From: Longispora sp047121295
GTDB lineage: Bacteria; Actinomycetota; Actinomycetes; Mycobacteriales; Micromonosporaceae
Length of the DNA stretch: 64,000 nucleotides
NCBI RefSeq assembly: GCF_047121295.1
Contig: NZ_CP139447.1
Span: 4,216,001 to 4,280,000 of the forward strand
Direction of reading: 5' to 3'
Below are positions 1 to 8,009 of the stretch, in pieces. A model generated the notes under the pieces. It saw only the letters and a list, made by a program, of their open reading frames with translations. It was not told the origin of the DNA and did no database searches. Each line of letters starts with the position of its first letter. The first letter of the stretch is position 1. The translations under genes and the position numbers were made by a program.

Positions 1-18
1 GTCGCCCCCGAGGGCGAC
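1..18. terminator. GC-rich hairpin at the window edge
   Basis: A perfect 7-bp stem (GTCGCCC/GGGCGAC) with a 4-nt loop opens the window and lies just before the first gene. It has no T-tract. It probably ends a gene outside the window, which cannot be confirmed. Confidence 0.35.
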
Positions 19-27
19 CCCGGACCG

Positions 28-1494
28 ATGTGCCGGCGGGTACCCGGCACCGAGCATGGACGGGTGACCGAGATCATCGCGGGACCGCAGCTGTCCCCCC
101 TGGAAATCCTCGCCCTGCTGGGTGCCGTCGCGCTGGTGGTGGCGCGCTGGCTTCCCCCCGCCGCCCGCCCCCGCGTCACGATCGCGGCGGTGGCCGTTCT
201 CGTGCCGTCCGTGATCGCGCTGTGCGTGCCGGGGATCCGCTGGCAGCTGCTGCCGGTACTGGCGGGCGCCGCCCTCGCCTCGCCGTTCGCCCTCGCTCCC
301 CTGCTGCGACGCCGCCCCGGCCGGCCGGCGTGGCGGGCCCGCTGGGCGTTGCCGGGGTCGGTGGCCTGCGTCGGCCTGATCGCCACGGGCCCGGTGGCGG
401 CCTGGGCTTTCCCCGTCCCCGAGTTCCCCGAGCCGTCGGGCGACTTCGCGGTCGGTACCCGGGTGGTGCAGTGGACCGACCCGGGCCGCCCCGAGTCCTT
501 CACCGCCGACCCGGACGACCGGCGCACCGTCGTGGTCCAACTCTGGTACCCGGCGCGGAGGAGCCCCGGGGAACGGGCCCGGTACCTCGGACGCACGGAG
601 CACGAGGCGCGCGCCGTCTCCGAAGCCCTCGCCCGCGAGGTGGGCCTGCCGGGCTTCCTGGTCGACGGCGTTCCGCGCGCCCGCACCCACGCGGTCTTCA
701 ACGCCCCGGTGGAGGACGCCGGGGGACGGTTCCCCGTCGTCCTGTTCTCCCCCGGGTCCAGCGGGGTGCGCACCCAGAACACCGCCTGGGCCGAGGAGCT
801 GGCCAGCCACGGCTACGTCGTCGCCGCCCTCGACCATCCGTACGACTCCGCCGCCGTCGTCCTCGCCGACGGCCGGACGGTCACCACCGCGACCCGCTCC
901 AGCGGCGACCGGGACAGGGACGACGAGCTGGCGGTCGGCTGGACGGCGATCCGGGCCGCCGACCTCAGCTTCGTCCTCACCCAGCTGGACGGTCCCCTTG
1001 CCGGCCCTCTCCAGGGACGGCTGGACACCGGCCGGGTCGCGGTGACCGGCCACTCCATGGGTGGTGCAGCCGCCCTGCAGGCCGCCCGGCGGGACCACCG
1101 GTTCCGCGCCGTCGTCGACCTGGACGGCTTCCCGCACGGCCCCGCCTCGCCCGCCCTCGACCAGCCGACGCTCGCGCTCACCCAGGCCGTCACCCCTGCG
1201 ACCGACCCGCGCTACCCGCCCCGCCTCACCGAGGCGCTCACGTCCAGCACCGCGCCGAGCTACCGGCTCACCATCCCCGGCGCGGCGCATCTCACCTTCA
1301 TGGACGGCCCCCTGTACCTGCCGCCGGTGCCCTCGATCGTCGGGTCGCTGGGCCGCACCGACAGCCCGCGCGTCGTCGCCGGGGCCACGCTCGCCTTCCT
1401 GGACGCCGTTCTGCGCGACAAGCCCGGCGACCTGTCCGGCGTGCTGCGGGCCTACGGCGACCTCACCGTCCACCAGCCGGCCAGCGGACGATGA
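28..1494 (+). CDS. Membrane-anchored alpha/beta hydrolase, PAF-acetylhydrolase/dienelactone hydrolase type
   Basis: The first ~130 residues hold about four hydrophobic segments. The rest is an alpha/beta hydrolase resembling the plasma platelet-activating-factor acetylhydrolase family. The nucleophile elbow GHSMGG puts the catalytic Ser near residue 343, an Asp follows in VDLDGF and a His in GAAHLTF. It probably hydrolyses an ester or lipid at the membrane; the substrate is unknown. The start is uncertain: the ATG here has no clear ribosome site, and an in-frame GTG at position 64 would lose only 12 residues. It converges on the isochorismatase-like gene, with 10 bp between the stops. Confidence 0.85.
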   Translation: MCRRVPGTEHGRVTEIIAGPQLSPLEILALLGAVALVVARWLPPAARPRVTIAAVAVLVPSVIALCVPGIRWQLLPVLAGAALASPFALAPLLRRRPGRPAWRARWALPGSVACVGLIATGPVAAWAFPVPEFPEPSGDFAVGTRVVQWTDPGRPESFTADPDDRRTVVVQLWYPARRSPGERARYLGRTEHEARAVSEALAREVGLPGFLVDGVPRARTHAVFNAPVEDAGGRFPVVLFSPGSSGVRTQNTAWAEELASHGYVVAALDHPYDSAAVVLADGRTVTTATRSSGDRDRDDELAVGWTAIRAADLSFVLTQLDGPLAGPLQGRLDTGRVAVTGHSMGGAAALQAARRDHRFRAVVDLDGFPHGPASPALDQPTLALTQAVTPATDPRYPPRLTEALTSSTAPSYRLTIPGAAHLTFMDGPLYLPPVPSIVGSLGRTDSPRVVAGATLAFLDAVLRDKPGDLSGVLRAYGDLTVHQPASGR

Positions 1495-1504
1495 CTGTGG
1501 GGTA

Positions 1505-2095
1505 CTAGGCCCGACGGGTGCTGGCGACGATGTTCGACCGGACCGGTTCCGCTCCGGCGATCCAGTCGGCGGTCGTCATCACGGCCGCGAAGCCCGCGTG
1601 CAGCGCCACGAGCATCGCCCGGTGCAGTTCCTCCGCCGACACCTTGCCGGCCTCGTTGGCCAGGTCCAGGGTGCCGGTGGCGTCGGCCAGCAGCTCGACG
1701 GACAGCCCCCGGTGGAACGCCTCGCGGGCCGTGGACTCGTCGCAGTGCTGCGTCATGTACCCGGCGATCGCCACCGTGTCCACGCCGTGCGCGGCCAGCC
1801 AGTCGGCGAGGTCCGTGCCGGTGAACGACGACGGCCAGGACTTGTCGATCAGGTGGTCGCGGTGCCGGTCTGCGACCACGTCGACGAGTTCCCAGCCGGG
1901 GCTGCCGGTCGCGAAGATCGGCGCGCCGGCGGCCTGGGAGTGCCGGATCACGACGACCGGGATGCCGGCGGCCGTGGCGGCGTCCATCGCGGCGGCGATG
2001 TTGGGCAGGGACTCGGCCAGCGGCGGGTACGTGATGGGCAGCGCGCCGGTCACGTACTCGTTCTGGACGTCGATGATCAGGAGTGCCTTTGTCAT
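1505..2095 (-). CDS. Isochorismatase-family cysteine hydrolase
   Basis: A 196-residue single-domain isochorismatase-like hydrolase. The catalytic triad is readable: Asp9 in LLIIDVQ, Lys85 in DKSWPSS and Cys118 in YMTQHCDES, in the usual order and spacing. Such enzymes hydrolyse isochorismate, nicotinamide or other amides and vinyl ethers, and the sequence does not fix the substrate. It is the last gene of a likely minus-strand run GNAT-GlxA regulator-hydrolase, so the GlxA-type protein may control it. A gap of about 200 bp with degenerate repeats separates it from that regulator. Confidence 0.88.
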   Translation of the reverse strand: MTKALLIIDVQNEYVTGALPITYPPLAESLPNIAAAMDAATAAGIPVVVIRHSQAAGAPIFATGSPGWELVDVVADRHRDHLIDKSWPSSFTGTDLADWLAAHGVDTVAIAGYMTQHCDESTAREAFHRGLSVELLADATGTLDLANEAGKVSAEELHRAMLVALHAGFAAVMTTADWIAGAEPVRSNIVASTRRA

Positions 2096-2228
2096 GCGTC
2101 CAGCCTGCCCCGTCCGGCCGGGTGGCGGTGAGCGTCGCGCCGGCCTTCGACCGCAAGAATCCAGCCGCCCCGACCGGCCGCGCCAGGCCGGGCTGGCCGG
2201 GCCGCGCGCGGCGGAGCAGGCCGGGCGG

Positions 2229-2306
2229 GGCGGTCAGGGCTCGGCGGAGCGGCTAGGCGGGGTCGGTCAGGGCCGGGCGGTCCGGCCGTGCCCCGTCCGT
2301 CAGGGC
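2229..2306. repeat. Degenerate 33-bp-period repeat at the 3' end of the GlxA-type gene
   Basis: The string GGTCAGGGC or the variant CGTCAGGGC recurs at about 2232, 2265 and 2298, exactly 33 bp apart, with partly conserved GC-rich flanks. The third copy overlaps the stop codon of the regulator gene, so the first two may be duplicated and decayed gene ends. No function is evident. Confidence 0.45.
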
Positions 2307-3214
2307 CGCCGGTAGTCGCGCGGGGCCACGCCGAACTCGGCGCGGAAGTGCGGCCGCAGCGCCGTGGCCGAGGCGAATCCGCATCGCCGCGCCACCTCCT
2401 CCACCGCCAGGTCGGTCGTCTCCAGCAGCCGCTGGGCGCGCAGCACCCGCTGGTGCAGCAGCCAGCGGGCCGGGGTGGTGCCGGTCAGGTCCCGGAACCG
2501 GCGGTCGAACGCGCGCCGGGACATCGTCGCGCGGCGGGCCAGCTCGTCGACCGGGATGTCCTGGTCGAGGCGGTGCAGGGCCCAGTCCAGGGCGGCGCCG
2601 ACCGGTTCGGCGCGCAGCGGGGCGGGCACCGGTTCCTCGATGTACTGGGCGCGCTCCCCCGCCCGGTGCGGCGGCACGACCATTCTGCGGGCGATCCGGT
2701 CGGCCAGCGCCGCGCCCGAGGAGTGCCGGATCAGGTGCAGGCACAGGTCGATGCCGGCCGCGCTGCCGGCGGAGGTGGCGATGTCGCCCTCGTCGACGTA
2801 GAGCTGGTCGGTGTCGACGAGGATTTTCGGGTACCGGGCCGCCAGCTCGCCCGCGTACGCCCAGTGCGTGACCGCGCGGCGGCCGTCGAGCAGTCCGGCG
2901 GCGGCGAGCACGAACGCGCCCACGCACAGTCCGGCGACCTTCGCCCCCCGGGCGTGCGCGGCCCGCAGCGCGTCGAGGACGGCCCCGGGCGGCGGCTCGA
3001 ACGACGTCCGGTACGACGGGACGATCACCAGGTCCGCGTCGGCGAGCGCGTCGAGGCCGTGGGGCGCGTCGATCCGCAGCCCGCCGGTACTGGTCAGCGT
3101 GCCCGGCTCGCCGGCCACCATCCGCAGGTCGAAGCCGGGTTCGCTGAACACGGACGCGGGGACCGAGGTCTCGAACAGCCCGGCCCCGTCGAACACGAGC
3201 ACGCCGACGATCAT
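2300..3214 (-). CDS. GlxA-family transcriptional regulator (DJ-1/PfpI domain plus AraC HTH)
   Basis: A 304-residue protein with an N-terminal class I glutamine-amidotransferase-like (DJ-1/PfpI) domain over residues 1-165, including the nucleophile-elbow-like Cys97 in GLCVGAF. An AraC/XylS double helix-turn-helix covers residues ~205-304 (IPVDELARRATMSRRAFDRR and AVEEVARRCGFAS). This is the GlxA regulator architecture; in the family the amidase-like domain senses a small molecule and is usually not catalytic. It starts 9 bp after the GNAT gene stop, suggesting one transcript. Its target is probably the local operon. Confidence 0.92.
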   Translation of the reverse strand: MIVGVLVFDGAGLFETSVPASVFSEPGFDLRMVAGEPGTLTSTGGLRIDAPHGLDALADADLVIVPSYRTSFEPPPGAVLDALRAAHARGAKVAGLCVGAFVLAAAGLLDGRRAVTHWAYAGELAARYPKILVDTDQLYVDEGDIATSAGSAAGIDLCLHLIRHSSGAALADRIARRMVVPPHRAGERAQYIEEPVPAPLRAEPVGAALDWALHRLDQDIPVDELARRATMSRRAFDRRFRDLTGTTPARWLLHQRVLRAQRLLETTDLAVEEVARRCGFASATALRPHFRAEFGVAPRDYRRP

Positions 3215-3223
3215 GGCCCCAAT

Positions 3224-4243
3224 CTAGGCCACGGGGCTCACCGTCAGCCGGGCGGTCAGCGCGGCCACGTCCGCCTCGCGGTTCTGGGTGGCGAGGTCGG
3301 CGACGAAACCCAGCTGCTCGTTGACCCGCCGCATGTGGGTGTTGTCGGCGGCGGTGCTGGTCCGGACGATCTCGACGGCCGGGCGGTCGGCGGCGAGCCA
3401 CCACAGGTTCTCCGCCTTGATCCACAGCCCGAGGCGGTGTCCCCGGTGGGCGCCCAGCACCGTGGTGTCCTGCTGGATGCCGAGGTCCGGCCGCCGCTCG
3501 TACAGGTCGATCTCCGTGAGGCCGACGACCGCCCCGGTCTCCTCGTGGATCGCGGCCACCAGGCGCAGCTCGCATCCCTCGGCGCGGGCCACGTCCTCGG
3601 CGCGGCGGATCATCTCCGGGGTCCAGTCGGGCATCCGGAACGCCATCGCGCCGTGCGGCGCGTCCCGCATGGCGTTGCGCGCGGCGGCGTAGGAGGCGAG
3701 GTACTCGTCCGGCACGGTGCCCGACCAGCGGGCCACCCGGTAGCCCGGCGCGGCCGGGATCTCCCAGCTGGTCCGGTCGGCGGTGCGCAGGTCCAGGTTC
3801 TGCCGGACGGTGCGCAGGGCGACGGAGAACCCGTGGACGTCCGCCCAGGCCGAGCCCGCGCCGCCCTCGGGGAGGTTCTGGATCAACAGGTTCGCGTACC
3901 CCTCCGCCGCGACGGCCGCCGCCCGCAGGAGCGCCGTGCCCACCCCGCGCCGCCGGTACTCCGGGCGCACCTTGATGTCGATGTCGGCCAGCCCGATGTC
4001 GCTGACGAGCATGAGGTGTCCCACCCCGACGAGCCGGCCACCGTCCCGGGCGAACCACGTGTACGGGGTGCGGGTCGCCGACGCCGGCAGGGTGAGGCGC
4101 TGGACCGCCGCCGCCCGGACCGGCGGTGCGGCGGCCGGACTGTCCGTGGCCGCGCACGCGGACAGCAGGTCGAAGTACTGATCCACGTCCGACGCCGGGG
4201 CGGTCGCGGGATCGACGGGGGTGACGACCGGTTCGCTGCTCAT
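3224..4243 (-). CDS. GNAT N-acetyltransferase with two GNAT-like halves
   Basis: About 340 residues with two GNAT-like modules. The first has the acetyl-CoA motif A as RPEYRRRGVGTALL. The second has the degenerate GAHRGHRLGLWIKAENL and the conserved tail pattern TAADNTHMRRVNEQLGF. Tandem GNAT proteins of this size are common in actinomycetes, where usually one half is catalytic. I chose the ATG at 4243 (MSSEP) because the 18 upstream codons look non-coding. It is the first gene of the run leading into the GlxA-type regulator. The acceptor substrate is unknown. Confidence 0.85.
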   Translation of the reverse strand: MSSEPVVTPVDPATAPASDVDQYFDLLSACAATDSPAAAPPVRAAAVQRLTLPASATRTPYTWFARDGGRLVGVGHLMLVSDIGLADIDIKVRPEYRRRGVGTALLRAAAVAAEGYANLLIQNLPEGGAGSAWADVHGFSVALRTVRQNLDLRTADRTSWEIPAAPGYRVARWSGTVPDEYLASYAAARNAMRDAPHGAMAFRMPDWTPEMIRRAEDVARAEGCELRLVAAIHEETGAVVGLTEIDLYERRPDLGIQQDTTVLGAHRGHRLGLWIKAENLWWLAADRPAVEIVRTSTAADNTHMRRVNEQLGFVADLATQNREADVAALTARLTVSPVA

Positions 4244-4337
4244 GTCGGCCCACGCTAGTCGATCCACCCGACCACTGTCCGGCCGGAGCGGGGCCACAAT
4301 GGATAGTGCCCGTTCGGGCCGACGGGGCCGGGGCGGG

Positions 4338-4364
4338 GACCTCCTTACCCGATAAGGGTTTTCA
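4338..4364 (-). terminator. Terminator-like element after the TetR gene (dispersed repeat copy A)
   Basis: Immediately after, and partly overlapping, the TetR stop codon lies the hairpin CCTTA-CCCGA-TAAGG, next to GGGACCTCC. A very similar stretch follows another minus-strand gene at 57691-57719. The position after both genes suggests a transcript end or 3' stability element. Confidence 0.45.
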
Positions 4365-4913
4365 GGGGCACGTCGCGAGGAAACGGTCCATGGCCGCGTC
4401 GACGCCGGCCCGGTCCCCGGTGGCGAGCAGGTCCAGCAGCAGGCCGCGCACGACGGCCAGGCCGAGGCGGGCCTGCGCGCGGGCCTCGGCCTCCGGCAGG
4501 CCGTGCAGCATGCCGAGCTGGGTGCCGGGGCCGATCCAGGACTCCACGATCCCGTCGAGCACCGGCGCGACCTTGGGGTCGCCGGCGAGGGCCCGGCCGT
4601 AGAGCTCGAAGAACAGGCGTTCGTGCGGCCACAGGTCGGGGGCGGCGACCCGGTTCCACACCTGCCGGGCCAGCTCGGCGGGCGGCAGGTCCGCCGGCAG
4701 GCCGGCGAGCAGGTCGCGCTGCCCGGCCTCCACGGCCCGGACCACCTCGACGAGCAGGCCCTCCTTGGAGCCGAAGTGGTAGAGCAGCATCCGGTGGCTG
4801 GTGCCCAGCGCCTCGGCGAGTTGGCGCAGGCTCAGGTCGCCGAGGCCACGCGCGGCGAGGTGGTCGATGGCGGCGGCCAGCAGCCGGTCCCTTGCGCTCT
4901 CCATGTACCACAT
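4362..4913 (-). CDS. TetR/AcrR-family transcriptional repressor
   Basis: A 183-residue TetR-type regulator with an N-terminal helix-turn-helix (LSLRQLAEALGTSHRMLLYHF) at residues ~27-47, then an all-helical ligand domain. It is divergent from an SRPBCC gene. The two start codons are embedded in tandem palindromes (4904-4935), so the protein very likely represses itself and its neighbour. Two starts are possible, ATG 4913 and ATG 4904, each touching the operator. No room remains for a ribosome site if transcription starts inside the operator, so a leaderless mRNA is possible. The ligand is unknown. Confidence 0.9.
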   Translation of the reverse strand: MWYMESARDRLLAAAIDHLAARGLGDLSLRQLAEALGTSHRMLLYHFGSKEGLLVEVVRAVEAGQRDLLAGLPADLPPAELARQVWNRVAAPDLWPHERLFFELYGRALAGDPKVAPVLDGIVESWIGPGTQLGMLHGLPEAEARAQARLGLAVVRGLLLDLLATGDRAGVDAAMDRFLATCP

Positions 4914-4935
4914 GGTACATGTACCAGATGGTACA
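4904..4935. promoter_or_regulatory. Tandem palindromic TetR operator between divergent genes
   Basis: Two adjacent 16-bp palindromes: TGTACCACATGGTACA (4904-4919) and TGTACCAGATGGTACA (4920-4935). Both have TGTACCA/TGGTACA arms and a 2-bp spacer. The TetR start codon lies in the first and the SRPBCC start codon (4928) in the second. Binding would block both genes at once. Confidence 0.85.
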
Positions 4936-5383
4936 AAGAATTGACGTCCGGGTCTCCACGCCCGCCACCCCGGCCACCGTGCACGCGCTGCTCCGCGACG
5001 GCGCCACCTGGCCCGCCTGGTCGCCGCTCACGTCGTTCACCCTGGAGCGGCCCGGCCCCGACGCCCCGGAGGGGGTCGACGCGATCCGGGTGTTCCGCAC
5101 CGGCCGCAGCACCAGCCGCGAGCGGGTCTCGGCGGTGGTCCCCGACCGCCGGTTCGGCTACGAGCTGCTGTCCGGGCTGCCGCTCACCGACTACCGGGCC
5201 TTCGTGGACCTGACGCCGACCCCGGGCGGCACGGAGATCCACTGGCACTCGACGTTCCGCGCGAAGGTGCCCGGCACGGGCTGGGCCTACCGGCTCGCGC
5301 TCGGCCTGTTCATCCGGCGGTGCGCACGGGGCCTCGCGGAGTACGCCGCCGGAACAACCACGGCGGCGTCCGGCCGCGGTTAG
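4928..5383 (+). CDS. SRPBCC (START-like) ligand-binding protein
   Basis: About 151 residues of the SRPBCC/polyketide-cyclase-like fold. An N-terminal beta strand leads into ATVHALLRDGATWPAWSP, followed by strands ending in GTEIHWHSTFRAKVPG and a C-terminal helix. Members bind hydrophobic small molecules in a cavity, and some are cyclases or dehydratases. I chose ATG 4928 because upstream ATGs would extend into the operator and across the TetR start. Joint control with the divergent TetR gene suggests this protein handles the ligand, or a relative of it, that the repressor senses. Confidence 0.82.
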   Translation: MVQRIDVRVSTPATPATVHALLRDGATWPAWSPLTSFTLERPGPDAPEGVDAIRVFRTGRSTSRERVSAVVPDRRFGYELLSGLPLTDYRAFVDLTPTPGGTEIHWHSTFRAKVPGTGWAYRLALGLFIRRCARGLAEYAAGTTTAASGRG

Positions 5384-5419
5384 GGTGAGCAGGTCGCACC
5401 GATCCGACGAGGGGGTCGC

Positions 5420-6202
5420 ATGTACGCGCAGGTCAACGGCATCAACCTCTACTACGAGGCGCACGGCGCCGGCCGGCCGATGATCCTGCTGCACGGCGGG
5501 CTCATGTCCGGCGAGATGTTCGCGCCGATCCTGCCGGCGCTCACCGAGCACCACCAGGTGATCACGGTCGACCTGCAGGGCCACGGCCGGACCGCCGACA
5601 TCGACCGCCCCCTCGACGTCCGGCTGATGGCCGACGACATCGGAGCGCTGATCGACCACCTCGACCTCGAACACCCCGACGTCGTCGGCTACTCGCTGGG
5701 CGGCGGGGTGGCGCTGCACACCGGGGCGCGGTACCCGGACCGGGTCCGCCGGGTCGTGGCGGCCTCCGCCTACATCCGCTCCGACGCGGTCTACCCGGAG
5801 ATCCGCGCGCAACAGGGTCAGGTGAACGCGGCGGCGGCGGAGTTCATGAAGACCACCCCGATGTACGAGGCGTACGCGCGGGTCGCGCCCCGCCCCGAGG
5901 ACTTCCCCCGCCTGCTGGACAAGATCGGCGCGTCGATGGCGGTGGACTACGACTTCACCGAGGACGTCCGGGGCCTGCGGGTGCCCACGCTGATCGCCGC
6001 CGCCGACGCCGACATGGCGCCGCCGAGCCACTTCGTGGAGATCTTCGCGCTGCTCGACGGCGGGCTGCGGGACGGCGGCTGGACGGGCGAGGGGCGGCCG
6101 GCCGGCGGGCACGCGCTGGCGATCCTGCCGGGGCTGACCCATTACGACCTGGGGATCTCCCCGCTGTTCGCGGCGGTCACGGTCGCGTTCCTCACGGCCT
6201 GA
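5420..6202 (+). CDS. Alpha/beta-fold hydrolase
   Basis: A 260-residue alpha/beta hydrolase. The oxyanion-hole motif LLHGGLMSG is near residue 24, the nucleophile elbow is GYSLGGG, and a likely acidic residue lies in AAADADMAPP. The base is a His near the C-terminus in LPGLTHYD. Size and motif order fit the epoxide hydrolase/proline iminopeptidase/haloperoxidase group; the substrate cannot be told. It lies 36 bp downstream of the SRPBCC gene on the same strand, so both may answer to the TetR repressor. Confidence 0.88.
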   Translation: MYAQVNGINLYYEAHGAGRPMILLHGGLMSGEMFAPILPALTEHHQVITVDLQGHGRTADIDRPLDVRLMADDIGALIDHLDLEHPDVVGYSLGGGVALHTGARYPDRVRRVVAASAYIRSDAVYPEIRAQQGQVNAAAAEFMKTTPMYEAYARVAPRPEDFPRLLDKIGASMAVDYDFTEDVRGLRVPTLIAAADADMAPPSHFVEIFALLDGGLRDGGWTGEGRPAGGHALAILPGLTHYDLGISPLFAAVTVAFLTA

Positions 6203-6235
6203 GTCCGGCCGGCCTCGCGGCCTGAGTCCGGCCGG
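6195..6235. repeat. 18-bp direct repeat overlapping a stop codon
   Basis: CGGCCTGAGTCCGGCCGG occurs at 6195-6212 and again at 6218-6235. The first copy contains the hydrolase stop codon. Each copy includes the palindrome CCGGCCGG. This looks like a small tandem duplication at the gene end. Confidence 0.6.
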
Positions 6236-6292
6236 GACCCGTGCTGCCCTCCCAGCACGGCGCCGGGCTCCGGGCAGAAGCCAAAGAACTGT

Positions 6293-6324
6293 TTGACATT
6301 CCAAAATCCCAAAGTATTCTTTGG
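6293..6324 (+). promoter_or_regulatory. Promoter with embedded palindrome for the ArsR-type gene; leaderless start
   Basis: TTGACA at 6293-6298, a 16-bp spacer, then TATTCT at 6315-6320. The expected start site is about 6327, next to the ATG at 6328, so the mRNA should be leaderless. The palindrome CCAAAG-TATT-CTTTGG (6309-6324) covers the -10 box, the expected place for autorepression by the encoded ArsR-like protein. Confidence 0.7.
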
Positions 6325-6327
6325 CAT

Positions 6328-6882
6328 ATGCGGATCACCGATCCGAGGGCGATCAGGGCCCTCGCCCACCCCCTCCGCCTCGACCTCCTGGAGCTCCTGG
6401 CGGCCGGCGGCCCCGCGACGGCCGCACACTGTGGACGCGTCCTCGGCGCCTCCCAGGCCAGCTGCTCGTTCCACCTGCGCCAGCTCGCGAAATACGGCTT
6501 CGTCGAGGACGCCGGGCCGGGCGCCGACAGGCGCGAGCGCACCTGGCGGGTGCCCGAGACCCGGCCGACCCTGCGGATCGACGCCGACGGCGACGGGCTC
6601 GTGCAACGACAGCTCGAGCGGATGGTCATCGAGCGGGAGACCCGGGCGATCCTCGACTTCGCCGACCGGCCGCCCGACCGCGACCCGGAATGGCGGAAGG
6701 CCGGCGTCACCACCGCCGTCGTCACCCTGACCGCCGACGAGGCCGCCGAGCTGCGCCGACAGTGGCAGGCCCTGCTGGAACCGTTCGCCGACCGAGCCTG
6801 CAGCCCGCCGCAACCCGGACAGCGCCACGTCCGGTACCTCCTTGCGGCCACCCCGCTGCCCCACCCCGACGAGAAGGACTGA
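6328..6882 (+). CDS. ArsR-type winged-helix transcriptional regulator
   Basis: About 184 residues. The N-terminal winged helix includes DPRAIRALAHPLRLDLLELL and the recognition region ASQASCSFHLRQLAKYGFV, typical of ArsR/SmtB-like helix-turn-helix proteins that act on single-gene targets. No metal-binding Cys pair stands out. The C-terminal half is an extension of unknown ligand. I chose the ATG at 6328 because it sits right after a canonical promoter and matches the usual family start (MRITDP). It is followed after 5 bp by a metallo-beta-lactamase-fold gene that it probably regulates. Confidence 0.87.
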   Translation: MRITDPRAIRALAHPLRLDLLELLAAGGPATAAHCGRVLGASQASCSFHLRQLAKYGFVEDAGPGADRRERTWRVPETRPTLRIDADGDGLVQRQLERMVIERETRAILDFADRPPDRDPEWRKAGVTTAVVTLTADEAAELRRQWQALLEPFADRACSPPQPGQRHVRYLLAATPLPHPDEKD

Positions 6883-6887
6883 CTGAG

Positions 6888-7799
6888 ATGACCGACACCC
6901 GCGTTCTGGGCTCGATGGACGTGACGTGGATCCACGGCGCGCACGCCGACGACCCGAAGATCCAGATTCACCGGTACGACGACCGCACGGTCATCCTGCG
7001 GCAGAGCAAGCGGACCAGCTACGAGGCGCCGTTCCTGTTCCTGCTGTTCGGCACGGAGCGCGCCCTGCTGCTCGACACCGGGGCCACAGCCGACCCGGAG
7101 CTGTTCCCGCTGCGCGCCACCGTCGACCAGCTCCTCGCCGACTGGCTCGAAGACCACCCCTTCGACGGGTACGAACTGGTCGTCGCCCACACCCACGGCC
7201 ACGGCGACCACGTGGCCGCCGACGAGCAGTTCGCCGACCGCCCGGCGACCACGGTGGTGGACCGCGACGTCGACGCCGTCCGCGCCTTCTTCGGGTTCGA
7301 CGACCGCTGGCCCGCCCAGACCGTCACCTTCGACCTGGGCGACCGGCCCCTGGAGATCCTGGGCTCCCCCGGCCACCACGCGGCGTCGATCACCGTCCAC
7401 GACCCCGCGACCGGCATCCTGTTCACCGGCGACACCGTGCTGCCCGGCCGGCTGTTCGTCTTCGACGTCCCCGCGTACGTCGCGACCCTCGACCGGCTGG
7501 TCGCCTTCGCCGCCACCAGGACCGTCACGCACGTGCTCGGCTGCCACGTCGAGATGACCCGTCGACCCCGCCGCGCCTACCCGATCGGCGCCACGTACCA
7601 GCCCCGGGAGCGGGCCCTGGAGCTGACCGCCGGGCACCTGACCGAGATCCGGGACGCGGTCGTGTCCCTCGACGGCCGGCGGGGCATCCACCGGTTCGAC
7701 GACTTCGTCCTCTGTGTGGATCCCCGGCAGCGGGACCTGTACCGGCTGATGGCCCGGGGCCGGCTCCGCCAGCTCCGGGAGCGGATGTTCCGGCGCTGA
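6888..7799 (+). CDS. Metallo-beta-lactamase-fold hydrolase
   Basis: A 303-residue MBL-fold enzyme. The metal motif HTHGHGDH at residues 101-108 gives HxHxDH. Later ligands are in GSPGHHAAS (His), LFTGDTVLP (Asp) and LGCHVEM (His). The family includes lactonases, glyoxalase II-like enzymes and other hydrolases; the sequence does not decide. It begins 5 bp after the ArsR-like gene and shares its leaderless promoter, so it is probably induced when that repressor is released. Confidence 0.88.
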   Translation: MTDTRVLGSMDVTWIHGAHADDPKIQIHRYDDRTVILRQSKRTSYEAPFLFLLFGTERALLLDTGATADPELFPLRATVDQLLADWLEDHPFDGYELVVAHTHGHGDHVAADEQFADRPATTVVDRDVDAVRAFFGFDDRWPAQTVTFDLGDRPLEILGSPGHHAASITVHDPATGILFTGDTVLPGRLFVFDVPAYVATLDRLVAFAATRTVTHVLGCHVEMTRRPRRAYPIGATYQPRERALELTAGHLTEIRDAVVSLDGRRGIHRFDDFVLCVDPRQRDLYRLMARGRLRQLRERMFRR

Positions 7800-7829
7800 C
7801 CGTCGCGGGGCCGGACGGGCCCGCGCGGC

Positions 7830-7857
7830 GGCGCCCCGGGCCGGAGCCCGGGGTGCC
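7830..7857. terminator. Hairpin terminator between convergent genes
   Basis: A 12-bp GC-rich stem with one G-T wobble (GGCGCCCCGGGC / GCCCGGGGTGCC) and a 4-nt loop. It lies 31 bp after the MBL stop, in the 210-bp convergent gap. Confidence 0.6.
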
Positions 7858-8009
7858 GGGCCGTCGCCTCGTTTCCACGCGTGTCGCTGGTGCGGCCGGC
7901 CTCAGCCACACCGGGCGAGACGGATCGGGAAGGCCGCGGTCGTCGGCTCACCGTGTCCGCGACAGTCCTCGTCCGTTCACACCCACCAGTCCGACGACGT
8001 CCGGCGCGG

